From Mycobacterium sp. (GTDB lineage: Bacteria; Actinomycetota; Actinomycetes; Mycobacteriales; Mycobacteriaceae), in contig JAGQTU010000027.1 in assembly GCA_020438865.1 (NCBI GenBank), forward strand, positions 1-44,690: a stretch of DNA of 44,690 nucleotides, given 5' to 3'. The position numbers and the translations under genes were made by a program. The notes below the pieces were generated by a model. That model worked only from the letters and a program-made list of their open reading frames with translations. It had not been told where the DNA came from and searched no databases. Shown one piece after another: positions 15,743 through 23,899 of the stretch (positions are counted from its first letter, which is position 1; every line of letters begins with the position of its first letter).

Positions 15743-16630
15743 TCAGATCCCGGCGGGAACGATGTTCGGGTTGGCGTTCGCCGGCGGCTCCAGCGGCACA
15801 AGCACCATGGTGCCGTCCAGGGTGTGCACTGGAAGCCGTTGCGACCACGGGTAGTGCAGGCTGAACGCGACCAAACCGGTGCGCTCGGCGGCCGGGCGGT
15901 GGCACATCGCCAACACCGTTTCGGCCAGATACTCCACCGGCTCGGTGGGGAACGTGTCGGGGATGAGCGCGGCCGCTCCCGGGGTGCGCACCGCACTCGA
16001 CGGGCCGACCACATTGACGGCGATGTTGGAATCCATCAGTTCCGCCGCCACCCCCTGACTGAAGCGATGCAACGCGGCCTTCATCGACGCGTAGACCACG
16101 TCACCGGAGGATTTGTTGTACTCCCGGTAGGGCCGGGCCGGGGCCAGCCCAGTCACCGAGCCTATGTTGACGATCCATCCCGCCCCCTGCGCGCGCATAT
16201 GCGGTATTGCGGCCTGCGTCAGCACGAACGGGGTGCGCAGGTAGTGCTCGACGGTGCGGTCGAACGTCTCCATCGACATGTTCTCGATGACCGAATAGTC
16301 GGCGAACCCGGCATTGTTCACGAGGATGTCGATGCGGCCGGTGCGCTCGACCACCTCATCGACCAGGCGGGCACGTTGACCCGCGTCCTCGAGGTCCACG
16401 GCGATGCCCGTCGCCGTGCCTCCTGCCGCCTCGATCAGCTCGATGGTCTCGCCGATGGTGCCCGGCAGGGCCATGCTGGTGCCGGCGCGGATCGACGGCG
16501 ACGGGTTGGCCGAACGCGCGGTCACGACCACGGTGGCGCCCTCGGCGGCCAGCCGCTGCGCGATCGCCCGGCCTATCCCACGGCTACTGCCGGTCACCAA
16601 AGCCGTCTTGCCGGAAAGCAATTCACTCAC
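15743..16630 (-). CDS. Short-chain dehydrogenase/reductase
   Basis: 295 residues. GTG at 16630 overlaps the stop of the upstream monooxygenase gene by four bases (GTGA). The cofactor motif is TGSSRGIG (13-20), then NNAG (105-108), Ser158 and the catalytic YASMK (Tyr180, Lys184). A 15-20 residue insertion after the second strand (ANPSPSIRAGTSMALPG) is unusual for classical SDRs. The C-terminus is extended and proline rich. The protein should be a cytosolic NAD(P)-dependent alcohol/ketone oxidoreductase. Coupling to a Baeyer-Villiger enzyme suggests it makes the ketone that the monooxygenase uses: alcohol to ketone, then ester. Which substrate is oxidised cannot be told. Confidence 0.9.
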   Translation of the reverse strand: MSELLSGKTALVTGSSRGIGRAIAQRLAAEGATVVVTARSANPSPSIRAGTSMALPGTIGETIELIEAAGGTATGIAVDLEDAGQRARLVDEVVERTGRIDILVNNAGFADYSVIENMSMETFDRTVEHYLRTPFVLTQAAIPHMRAQGAGWIVNIGSVTGLAPARPYREYNKSSGDVVYASMKAALHRFSQGVAAELMDSNIAVNVVGPSSAVRTPGAAALIPDTFPTEPVEYLAETVLAMCHRPAAERTGLVAFSLHYPWSQRLPVHTLDGTMVLVPLEPPANANPNIVPAGI

Positions 16631-18522
16631 GTGAGGATGAAGTCTCCCTCGATCGGAACCCGGTGCGACTGCCACAGGTCGATGAGCCGGAACGGGAAGG
16701 CGGTCACGATCCGGCCACCCGCCGAACGATAGTAGGTGTGCGCGGTCGGGGTGTGGCACCAGACCGTGCCGGCCATCGCGTCGTCGATCTGCTGCACGTA
16801 GCGGCTGAAGGCCTCGGGCGTGACTTCTATCGCTCCGGCATGTCGCAGCGCCATCAGCTGCAGGCACTCCATGACGTAGTGAACCATCACCTCCACGCCG
16901 AAGTTGTGTCCGGCGCCGTGGCCCGGGCTGTAGTTCGGAGCCGATGAGACGAACAGGTTCGGAAAGCCCGGCACCGTACCGCCCAGGTAGGCGCTCGGGC
17001 TCGCGCCCCACACCTCGGAGAGCCGTACCCCGTCGCGGCCGCGGATATCCACGGTGGAGAGGAAATCAAGGTAATAGCCGGTAGCGTAGACGATTACGTC
17101 GAGGTCGATCTGGCGCCCGTCCTGGGTCACGATCCCCTTCTCGTTGACCCGGGCCGGTTCCGAAGCCTCGACGTCGACGTGAGATCTGGTCAATGCCGCA
17201 TAGTAGCCACCGGGGTCCCGAATGATGCGCTTGCCGTACGGGGCGAAGTCGGGAGTGACTTTCCTGGCCAGTTCACTTCCCGCCCCGAATACGCGGTCGA
17301 TGTACTCCAGGCACATCTGGAGCAGCGCGTCATTCGCCGGGGAGATCGACAGGTGGTCGGCCGCCCAGTCGGCATCACGCACGATCACGGGATAGTTGTT
17401 GTCCGCGGTTCCCCAGAAGGACTTCAGCCGGTTCCAGTTCGCGTAGTAGGGGATGTGGGTGTTTAGCCAGCGTCGGTGCTCCGGCACGTCGTCGGAAAGC
17501 CGCTTGCGCGGAGCCACCCAATGCGGTTGGCGCTGAAAGACCGTCAGGTGGGCGACCTGATCAACACACGCGTCGACGATCTGCACCGCGGTGCACCCGG
17601 CGCCGATGACCGCAACCCTCTTGCCGGTGAGATCGAGGCTCCGATCCCACTCCGCGGAGTGAATGCTGATGCCGGCGAACGTCTCCCGACCGGCCAGCTC
17701 GGGCCAGCGCGGGCGGTTCAAGTAACCGACGGCTGGGATCACGACGTTGGCGTAACTCACGTCGCGGGCGCCGCCGGGGCCCACCGTGCGGATCTGCCAC
17801 TCGTGGCGGTCGTCGTCCCACAACAGCGCCTCCACTTCGGTGCTGAATCGGGTGTGCTCACGCAGCCTGTTCTTGTCGGCCACCGACTGCAGGTACGACT
17901 GATACTCCCCACCTTGCGGGTAGTAGCTCGACCAATCGCCGTTGATGTCACGCGACAGCGAGTAGTACGCCGACGGGGTGTCCACTCCGATACCCGGATA
18001 GACCGCGGTGTACCAGGTGCCGCCCACCTCGTCGTTGCGGTCGATGATCTCGTAATCGATACCGGCGGCCGCACATTCGAGAGCAGCCGTCATTCCCGCG
18101 ATACCGGCTCCGATAATGACGACCTTGAAACGTTCGGGCAGTCTCGCGGTGCGCGGCAGCACCGGCTGTGACGGGTGGAACCCACCCTGCTCGAGCAGCA
18201 GGCCGACGTACTCCCGGCCCACCTCGGTCCCCAGCGCCAACGGGGCGACGCGGGCGAACAGGTCCGGGTCCTCGGCGGCAGGGGCGCCGGCCGGTCGGGC
18301 CGATCCCATCGCGGCGATCACCTCGTCGGCCAGCGCCGCGGCTGTCTCGGGGTCGGTGGTTCCGGCCTGTTCCGGCGGGTCGGGCCGGAAGGAGATCTTG
18401 GTCGCGAATCGGTCCACAACGCCAGGGTCGCCGGTCAATTGCGCGAGTACCGCCACCAGTACACCGGCATCGGCCCGTTCGAGATTGGACCGCAGCAGAT
18501 CTGGGTCGACGTCGATGGTCAT
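16627..18522 (-). CDS. HAPMO-like Baeyer-Villiger monooxygenase with N-terminal extension
   Basis: 631 residues from ATG 18522, with GAGGAG five bases upstream. Residues 1-125 form an acidic alpha-helical extension not found in ordinary type I enzymes but typical of 4-hydroxyacetophenone monooxygenase-like proteins. Then come the FAD motif GAGIAG (138-143), the fingerprint FAGISIHSAEWD (282-293, ending WD rather than WP) and the NADPH motif GAGCTA (307-312). The last glycine of the second motif is replaced by alanine, as occurs in HAPMO relatives. It converts ketones to esters with NADPH and O2. It differs clearly from the enzyme at 5966, so two distinct ketones or two steps are likely. Divergent from the acyl-CoA dehydrogenase gene. 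Confidence 0.9.
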   Translation of the reverse strand: MTIDVDPDLLRSNLERADAGVLVAVLAQLTGDPGVVDRFATKISFRPDPPEQAGTTDPETAAALADEVIAAMGSARPAGAPAAEDPDLFARVAPLALGTEVGREYVGLLLEQGGFHPSQPVLPRTARLPERFKVVIIGAGIAGMTAALECAAAGIDYEIIDRNDEVGGTWYTAVYPGIGVDTPSAYYSLSRDINGDWSSYYPQGGEYQSYLQSVADKNRLREHTRFSTEVEALLWDDDRHEWQIRTVGPGGARDVSYANVVIPAVGYLNRPRWPELAGRETFAGISIHSAEWDRSLDLTGKRVAVIGAGCTAVQIVDACVDQVAHLTVFQRQPHWVAPRKRLSDDVPEHRRWLNTHIPYYANWNRLKSFWGTADNNYPVIVRDADWAADHLSISPANDALLQMCLEYIDRVFGAGSELARKVTPDFAPYGKRIIRDPGGYYAALTRSHVDVEASEPARVNEKGIVTQDGRQIDLDVIVYATGYYLDFLSTVDIRGRDGVRLSEVWGASPSAYLGGTVPGFPNLFVSSAPNYSPGHGAGHNFGVEVMVHYVMECLQLMALRHAGAIEVTPEAFSRYVQQIDDAMAGTVWCHTPTAHTYYRSAGGRIVTAFPFRLIDLWQSHRVPIEGDFILT

Positions 18523-18589
18523 GGCAACTCCTCGCTTGTCCGCCTCGCAGTATCGGGCCGAGACCAACCGCGGGGTACCGGCGTGTCTA

Positions 18590-18618
18590 CTGAGCGGGAG
18601 ACTCACCGCTGAGCGGGA
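18590..18618. repeat. Two direct copies of CTGAGCGGGA, 19 bases apart
   Basis: CTGAGCGGGA occurs at 18590-18599 and again at 18609-18618, in the middle of the 165-base divergent gap between the HAPMO-like gene (start 18522) and the acyl-CoA dehydrogenase gene (start 18688). A TAGCCT at 18649-18654 is a possible -10 for the rightward gene. A 19-base period puts the copies on nearly the same face of the helix, as expected for a tandem operator controlling both genes. The regulator is unknown. Confidence 0.5.
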
Positions 18619-18687
18619 TACCGGCAGGCCGGCGGGCCCCCATTCGCCTAGCCTCGCCGCAGCCACGCAACGACGGGGAAGGTGTCG

Positions 18688-19857
18688 ATGCAACGAGTGC
18701 ACTACTCCGAGGACCACCTGACCTTCGCGAGCCTGGTCCGCGACTTCGCCGCCAAGGAAGTCGTGCCGCACATCGCTGATTGGGAGCACGAAGGCCGCAT
18801 CCCCCGCGAGATCTTCGCCCGCGCCGGTGCGCTGGGCCTGCTCGGCTTCGCCGCGGCGCCGGAGTACGGCGGCCTAGGCACCGACGATTACCGGTACAAC
18901 CAGATCCTCATCGAGGAGTTCATGGACGCCGACTGCGGCGGGGTCGGGCTCAGCTTCGCCGTGCACAACGACATCTGTCTGCCGTACCTGGCCGACCTCA
19001 CCAACGACGAGCAGAAACAGCGCTGGTTGCCCGGTTTCGTCAGCGGCCAGTTGATCGCCGCGATCGGAATGACCGAGCCCGGCGCGGGCTCCGATGTCGC
19101 CGGCATTCGCACCACCGCGGCCGACCGCGGCGATCACTTCCTGGTCAACGGCGCCAAGACGTTCATCACCAACGGACAGAATGCCGACATCGTCATCACG
19201 GCGGTCCGGACCTCCCCCGACCGTCACCGCGGCCTGTCACTGCTCGTCATGGAGCGTGGCCTGGCCGGGCTCGAGCGGGGGCGCAACCTCGACAAGCTGG
19301 GCCTGCACTGCCAGGACACCTCGGAATTGGTGTTCACCGACGTGCGGGTGCCGAAGTCGAACCTGTTGGGCGAGGCTGGTGCCGGGTTCTCCTATCTGAT
19401 GCGCAATCTGGCCCAGGAGCGCATGCAGATCGCCGTCGGCAGCCTCGGACGGGCGCGCGCCGCCCTGCGGTGGACGATCGACTACGTCCGCGAGCGCACC
19501 GCCTTCGGCAAGCCGATCGGAGCCCTGCAGAACACCCGCTTCGCCCTCGCCGACGTCGCCACCGAGGTGTCGGTGACCGAGGCGTTCGTCGACCGCTGCG
19601 TGGTCGAGCTCAACGCGGGCCGACTGACCCCCGCCGACGCCGCCAAGGCCAAACTGTGGGCGACCGAGATGGAGTTCCGCTGCCTGGACAGCTGCCAGCA
19701 ACTCTTCGGCGGGTATGGCTACATGCGCGAATATCCGATCGCCCGGTCGGCCATCGATGTGCGCGTCACCCGCGTGTACGGCGGCACCTCGGAGATAATG
19801 CGTGAGATCATCGGCCGCGACCTGCGGCTGGAGCCGGAGCCGGCCGCCAATGGTTGA
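18688..19857 (+). CDS. Acyl-CoA dehydrogenase (FadE type)
   Basis: 389 residues from ATG 18688, with GGGGAAGG five bases upstream; a GTG two codons earlier is less well placed. Family signatures are MTEPGAGSDVAGI (128-140), the substrate-loop region NGAKTFITNG (154-163) and CQQLFGGYGYMREYP near the C-terminus. The medium-chain catalytic glutamate position reads Gly in VYGGTSEIM. The base is instead expected at Glu244 (LAQERMQIA), as in the long-chain and isovaleryl-CoA enzymes. It should form an alpha,beta double bond in an acyl-CoA with electrons passed to ETF. It overlaps the acyl-CoA synthetase gene by eight bases, pointing to one activation/oxidation module. Substrate unknown. Confidence 0.92.
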   Translation: MQRVHYSEDHLTFASLVRDFAAKEVVPHIADWEHEGRIPREIFARAGALGLLGFAAAPEYGGLGTDDYRYNQILIEEFMDADCGGVGLSFAVHNDICLPYLADLTNDEQKQRWLPGFVSGQLIAAIGMTEPGAGSDVAGIRTTAADRGDHFLVNGAKTFITNGQNADIVITAVRTSPDRHRGLSLLVMERGLAGLERGRNLDKLGLHCQDTSELVFTDVRVPKSNLLGEAGAGFSYLMRNLAQERMQIAVGSLGRARAALRWTIDYVRERTAFGKPIGALQNTRFALADVATEVSVTEAFVDRCVVELNAGRLTPADAAKAKLWATEMEFRCLDSCQQLFGGYGYMREYPIARSAIDVRVTRVYGGTSEIMREIIGRDLRLEPEPAANG

Positions 19858-21418
19858 CAGTCTCACGACCCAGATAGCCCGTATCCGCAGCCAGACCGTC
19901 GGCGACATCCCGCGCCGATCGGCACGGCGCCGGCCGGACAAGACCGCCATCATCGACGGCGCCGTGAGCCTGACCTTCGCCGATCTCGACGACCGGGTGA
20001 ATCGGGTCGTTGCAGCACTGTGGGACAACGGGTTCCGAAAGGGGGACCGCATCGCCCTGCTGTCACACAACTGCTGGCAGTACGCCGTGCTGGCATTCGC
20101 CACGGCGCGAGCCGGGGTCGTTCTGGTGCCGATCAACTTCATGCTCGGGCCGGATGAAATCGGCTACATCCTGGGCCACAGCGGGGTGACCGGGTTCATC
20201 GTCGAGGACGTGCTCACGGCGGTGGCATCCGAGGCGCTGACCCGCGGCGGCCACGTCGGCACCAGGGTGGCCATCACGGCCGCCGGGGCGCCGACCCCGA
20301 CCGGTTGGCGCGACTTCGCCGGTTGGCTCGAACCGGTGCGCGGCCCGGTACCGATCGCGGAGGTCGACGACGACGACGTCATTCGGCTCATGTACACCAG
20401 CGGCACGGAATCACGACCCAAAGCGGTGATGCACACCAGTCGCAGCCTGTTCTGGAACTACGTCAGCACCGCGGTCGCCGGCGCGATGTCCGACGATGAC
20501 GTCGAAATTCACTCGATGCCGCTGTATCACTGTGCGCAGCTGGACAACTTCCTGATCACCGACGTCTATCTGGGCGCCACCGGCATCATCCTCCCCCACC
20601 CCGACCCCGATACCATCCTGCGCACGATCGAACACCGCCGGGTCACCAAATTCTTTGCGCCACCGACCATCTGGATCGCCCTGCTGCGTTCGCCGGTTTT
20701 CGACGAGGTCGACCTCGGCAGCCTGCGCAAGGGATACTACGGCGCCTCGGCGATGCCGCGGGAGATTCTGCAGGAGATGAGCGAGCGGCTGCCCGACGTC
20801 TCGCTGTGGAACTTCTACGGACAAACCGAGATCGCGCCCCTGGCCTCCACATTGGGCCCCGCCGAACAACGGGAGCATGCCGGGGCGGCGGGCCGCCCGG
20901 TGCTCAACGTCGAGACCACCATCCTCGGCGACGACGACCACCCCGTTCCGGCCGGCAGCATCGGCGAGATCGCCCACCGCAGCCCGCACCTGATGCTCGG
21001 CTACCTCGACGATCCGGAGAAGACGGCGGAAGCCTTCCGCGGTGGCTGGTTCCATTCCGGCGACCTCGGCTACTACGACGAGTACGGACTGCTACACGTC
21101 GTCGACCGCAAGAAGGACATGATCAAGAGCGGCGGGGAGAACGTCGCCAGTCGTGAAGTCGAAGAGGTTCTGTATCTGCACGAGGCGGTCCACGAGGCCG
21201 CCGTCTTCGGCCTTCCGCACCCCACCTGGGTCGAGTCCGTGGCCGCCGCCGTCGTGACCCGGGACGGAACCCGAGTGTCCGAGGCCGAGCTGATCGCCCA
21301 CTGCAGGGAGCACCTGGCCGGCTTCAAGACTCCCAAGCAGGTGTTCTTCGTCGACACGCTTCCGAAGAATCCCAGCGGCAAATTGCTGAAACGGGAGCTG
21401 CGAAACCGCTTCGGCTGA
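19850..21418 (+). CDS. Acyl-CoA synthetase (FadD/AMP-forming ligase)
   Basis: 522 residues from ATG 19850, inside the end of the acyl-CoA dehydrogenase gene. The adenylation motifs are present in order: P-loop YTSGTESRPK (182-191), aromatic-acyl pocket MPLYHCAQLDN, YGQTE, the hinge region HSGDLGYYDE with DRKKDMIKSGGENV, and the catalytic lysine near the C-terminus (NPSGKLLKREL). The P-loop has SRPK in place of the more common TGxPKG, a modest variation. It activates a carboxylic acid to its CoA thioester with ATP. With the neighbouring dehydrogenase, dehydrogenases and esterase, a side-chain or ring-derived acid is the likely substrate. Cytosolic; no membrane helix. Confidence 0.93.
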   Translation: MVDSLTTQIARIRSQTVGDIPRRSARRRPDKTAIIDGAVSLTFADLDDRVNRVVAALWDNGFRKGDRIALLSHNCWQYAVLAFATARAGVVLVPINFMLGPDEIGYILGHSGVTGFIVEDVLTAVASEALTRGGHVGTRVAITAAGAPTPTGWRDFAGWLEPVRGPVPIAEVDDDDVIRLMYTSGTESRPKAVMHTSRSLFWNYVSTAVAGAMSDDDVEIHSMPLYHCAQLDNFLITDVYLGATGIILPHPDPDTILRTIEHRRVTKFFAPPTIWIALLRSPVFDEVDLGSLRKGYYGASAMPREILQEMSERLPDVSLWNFYGQTEIAPLASTLGPAEQREHAGAAGRPVLNVETTILGDDDHPVPAGSIGEIAHRSPHLMLGYLDDPEKTAEAFRGGWFHSGDLGYYDEYGLLHVVDRKKDMIKSGGENVASREVEEVLYLHEAVHEAAVFGLPHPTWVESVAAAVVTRDGTRVSEAELIAHCREHLAGFKTPKQVFFVDTLPKNPSGKLLKRELRNRFG

Positions 21419-21421
21419 CCG

Positions 21422-21457
21422 GGTCACAACGTGTTCCACTGACCGGTCACCGTTGTG
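21422..21457. promoter_or_regulatory. Compound inverted-repeat region before the NTF2-like gene
   Basis: This 36-base stretch holds GGTCACAACGTG (21422-21433, the reverse complement of the element at 3114), the perfect palindrome TGACCGGTCA (21440-21449) and an inverted pair CACAACG/CGTTGTG (21425-21431, 21451-21457). CACAACGTGTTCCA (21425-21438) matches the published KstR consensus TnnAACnnGTTnnA at all specified bases except the first. It lies in the 73-base gap after the acyl-CoA synthetase gene, so it may start a separate regulated transcript. Confidence 0.42.
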
Positions 21458-21491
21458 GTCGACCCGTGCTGAGCTGCGGTTCACTGGTCGC

Positions 21492-21974
21492 GTGAGCGAT
21501 GACATCTCCCTGTCCGAGATTCAGGAATTCTTCGGCGGATTCTGGTTCCACTACGATTCCGGCCACTACGACGAACTGGCCGTCCGATTCGGCGAGGACG
21601 CGAACTACATCAGCCGCAGCGAGAGCGGCGCGTCGCCCTTCGAGGACGTTCTGGCCGCAGACCTGCATGGCCGCGGCGCGATCATCGTCTGGCTCACCGA
21701 ACACCGCGAGGGCAGCCCATACCCGTTGCGGCACAACAGCACCAACATCCACCGCACCGGAACCTCCGGTGACGTCACCGAGGTCAGGTCCTACATCTTC
21801 GTCACCCAGGTGGCCAACCACGTCCCGTTCGCCGTCAGCAGCGGCGTTCTCGAGACCGGGCTCAGGCGCGGCGCTCACGGTCTGGAGTTCACGAAGTTCG
21901 ACCTGATCATGGACACCGACAACTCGATCCCGTTCGCCGAGTTCAAGGCCGCCAACAACGTCGCTGCAGATTGA
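21492..21974 (+). CDS. SnoaL/NTF2-like small protein
   Basis: 160 residues from GTG 21492; a longer in-frame start exists at 21453 but would run through the repeat region and adds non-conserved residues. The N-terminal helix (LSEIQEFFGGFWFHYDSGHYDELAVRF) followed by strands with LRHNSTNIHRTG and VRSYIFVTQV is the usual pattern of the SnoaL/NTF2 cone fold, also seen in beta subunits of ring-hydroxylating oxygenases. His82-type residues in LRHNSTN could line a pocket. There is no large oxygenase subunit next to it, so an isomerase, dehydratase or lipid-binding role is more likely than a dioxygenase subunit. It starts the run to the SDR (four-base gap) and esterase. Confidence 0.72.
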   Translation: MSDDISLSEIQEFFGGFWFHYDSGHYDELAVRFGEDANYISRSESGASPFEDVLAADLHGRGAIIVWLTEHREGSPYPLRHNSTNIHRTGTSGDVTEVRSYIFVTQVANHVPFAVSSGVLETGLRRGAHGLEFTKFDLIMDTDNSIPFAEFKAANNVAAD

Positions 21975-21978
21975 CGAC

Positions 21979-22845
21979 GTGAACAGCGCCCGGGACACGT
22001 TCGGCGGCGGCGTCGCGGTGATCACCGGCGCCGGTGCCGGCGTCGGCGCCGGTCTGGCCCGCCATGCCGCGGAACTGGGGATGACTGTGGTGCTGGCCGA
22101 CATCGACGAGGCGGCGATCGCGGCCCTGCGCTCCGAGTTGACCGAAGCCGGCGGCCATGCGGTCGACGCGGTCTGCGACGTCCGCGACCCGAAGGCGCTC
22201 GAGAGCCTGGCCGAGCTGGTTTACTCCGATATCGGGCCGGTGCGTCTGCTGGTCAACAACGCCGGCGTCGAGCAGTTCGGCTATCTGTGGGACACCCCGG
22301 TGCCGAACTGGGACCGGCTGGTGCAGATCAACATCAGCGGTGTCTTCTATGGTGTTCGGGCGTTCCTGCCGCGGATGCTGGCGTCGGAGACCCCGTCCTG
22401 GGTGTGGAACCTGTCGTCGATCGGCGGGGTCGCGGCGGTACCCCTGCAGGCGCCCTACATCATGAGCAAGCACGCGGTGCTGGCGTTGACCGAGTGTCTG
22501 CGACTCGAAGTGGATCTGGCCGGGCATGCGGATCGCATCCACGTTCAGGCGGTATTGCCGGGAGCGGTGCGGTCCAACATCTTCGAGCGGGCCGGCGGTG
22601 TCGACGACGGCGACATCGACGCCGCCGAGGCGCAGCGCTCGGCCATGCTGGACATCAAGGCCGAGGCGATGGACCCGGTCGCCGCCGCGCGGTTGGTGTT
22701 CGACCAGGCCGCGGCGGGCGAGTTCTATCTGCTGACCCAACCCGAATACGTCGGCAACGCCATGACGGAACGGGGCGAGATCCTGGCCGCCAGGCGGGCA
22801 CCGCGGCTACGCACCAAACGACGCTTCGATCCCGCGAATCAGTGA
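21979..22845 (+). CDS. Short-chain dehydrogenase/reductase
   Basis: 288 residues, GTG start four bases after the preceding stop. The cofactor motif is TGAGAGVG (16-23) with an acidic ADIDE after the second strand, which favours NAD(H). NNAG is at 93-96, Ser146-147 and the catalytic YIMSK gives Tyr160 and Lys164. The C-terminal part (FDQAAAGEFYLLTQPEYV) is typical of mycobacterial SDRs close to cyclohexanol or steroid dehydrogenases. Likely a cytosolic alcohol dehydrogenase of the pathway. The esterase gene begins within its stop codon (GTGA), so the two are translationally coupled. The substrate cannot be specified. Confidence 0.91.
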   Translation: MNSARDTFGGGVAVITGAGAGVGAGLARHAAELGMTVVLADIDEAAIAALRSELTEAGGHAVDAVCDVRDPKALESLAELVYSDIGPVRLLVNNAGVEQFGYLWDTPVPNWDRLVQINISGVFYGVRAFLPRMLASETPSWVWNLSSIGGVAAVPLQAPYIMSKHAVLALTECLRLEVDLAGHADRIHVQAVLPGAVRSNIFERAGGVDDGDIDAAEAQRSAMLDIKAEAMDPVAAARLVFDQAAAGEFYLLTQPEYVGNAMTERGEILAARRAPRLRTKRRFDPANQ

Positions 22846-23792
22846 CTGCCTACGTCCCTCCGCTCGATCCCGATGCGGCGGCCCGGATCGCCGCATTCGG
22901 TCCGCTGCCGCCGATGCGGGAGCGCGGGCTGGCCGCGGTGCGGGATTCGATCGAATCGGCCCCGCTGCCCGCGGACATGCCGGCCATGGCGGCTGTCGAG
23001 GACGGCTCGGCACCCGGTCCGGCCGGACCGATACCGCTGCGGATCTACCGGCCGAGCGCCGATTCCGCGGGACCGGCGATCCTGTACTTCCACGGTGGTG
23101 GCCTGGTGATGGGCACCAACTACTCCTTCGAACCCCTGGCCCGCGTACTGGCGGCGGAGTCCGGCGCAACCGTGGTCGCGGTTGGCTACCGACTGGCCCC
23201 GGAGTGCCCTCCCCCGGCCCAGTTCGACGACTGCCTGGCGGCCACCGCCTGGGTGGCCGACAACGCAGCAAGGCTGGGAGTCGACGCGCGCCGGCTTGCC
23301 GTCGCCGGTGACAGCGCCGGTGGCTCGCTGGCCGCCGGCGTCGCGCTGGCCGCCCGGGACCGCGGTCACCCGTCAATCTGCTGTCAGGTGCTGCTCTATC
23401 CGGGGCTGGACCGGGACATGACGGCCGCGTCGATCACGCTGCTGGCCGACGCGCCCATGCTGAGCCGCGACGACATCGATTACCTCCACGAACTCGCCGA
23501 CGGCGGCGCCGCACCGGCACATGACGCCTACGGAGTGCCCGCCCACGCGAGCGACCTGGGCAACCTGCCGCCCGCGATCGTCGTGACCGGTGCCTGCGAC
23601 CCGATCCGGGACTGGGGCGAACGCTATGCGGCCCGGCTGCGCGACGCCGGCGTGCAGACCACCCTCACCCGCTATCCCGGTGCCTACCACGGCTTCCTCA
23701 TGCGCTCCGAGGCGACGGCGCGTGGCCGGCTGGCGATTGCCGAGGTCGGTGCCCTGCTGCGGGCCAAGTTCGCCCACCCGCTCCCGTTCTAG
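22842..23792 (+). CDS. HSL-family esterase (second copy)
   Basis: 316 residues from GTG 22842 (GTGA overlap); the long open frame upstream is antifunctional read-through of the SDR region. The motif FHGGG holds the oxyanion loop (84-87), GDSAGG gives Ser158, Asp253 (GACDPIRD) and His283 (YHGF) complete the triad. It is a paralogue of the esterase at 12437 with the same fold but clearly different sequence. Position at the end of the dehydrogenase-synthetase-SDR run suggests it removes or opens an ester before or after activation, for example a lactone from one of the Baeyer-Villiger enzymes. Cytosolic, no signal peptide seen. Confidence 0.9.
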   Translation: MTAYVPPLDPDAAARIAAFGPLPPMRERGLAAVRDSIESAPLPADMPAMAAVEDGSAPGPAGPIPLRIYRPSADSAGPAILYFHGGGLVMGTNYSFEPLARVLAAESGATVVAVGYRLAPECPPPAQFDDCLAATAWVADNAARLGVDARRLAVAGDSAGGSLAAGVALAARDRGHPSICCQVLLYPGLDRDMTAASITLLADAPMLSRDDIDYLHELADGGAAPAHDAYGVPAHASDLGNLPPAIVVTGACDPIRDWGERYAARLRDAGVQTTLTRYPGAYHGFLMRSEATARGRLAIAEVGALLRAKFAHPLPF

Positions 23793-23899
23793 GCGGCCGA
23801 AGCCCTCCCGATCACCGGAACGCGGCGGTCGAGACCGCATCCGGGGGCGCGACAATCGGCTCTGCGGTGCGGCACATCGCGACCACGACAGGAGTTCTC

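Noticed and set aside
22287-22841. Upstream extension of the second esterase frame
   Set aside because: It overlaps the SDR active-site region in another frame and resembles shadow sequence; GTG 22842 with the GTGA overlap is the natural start.
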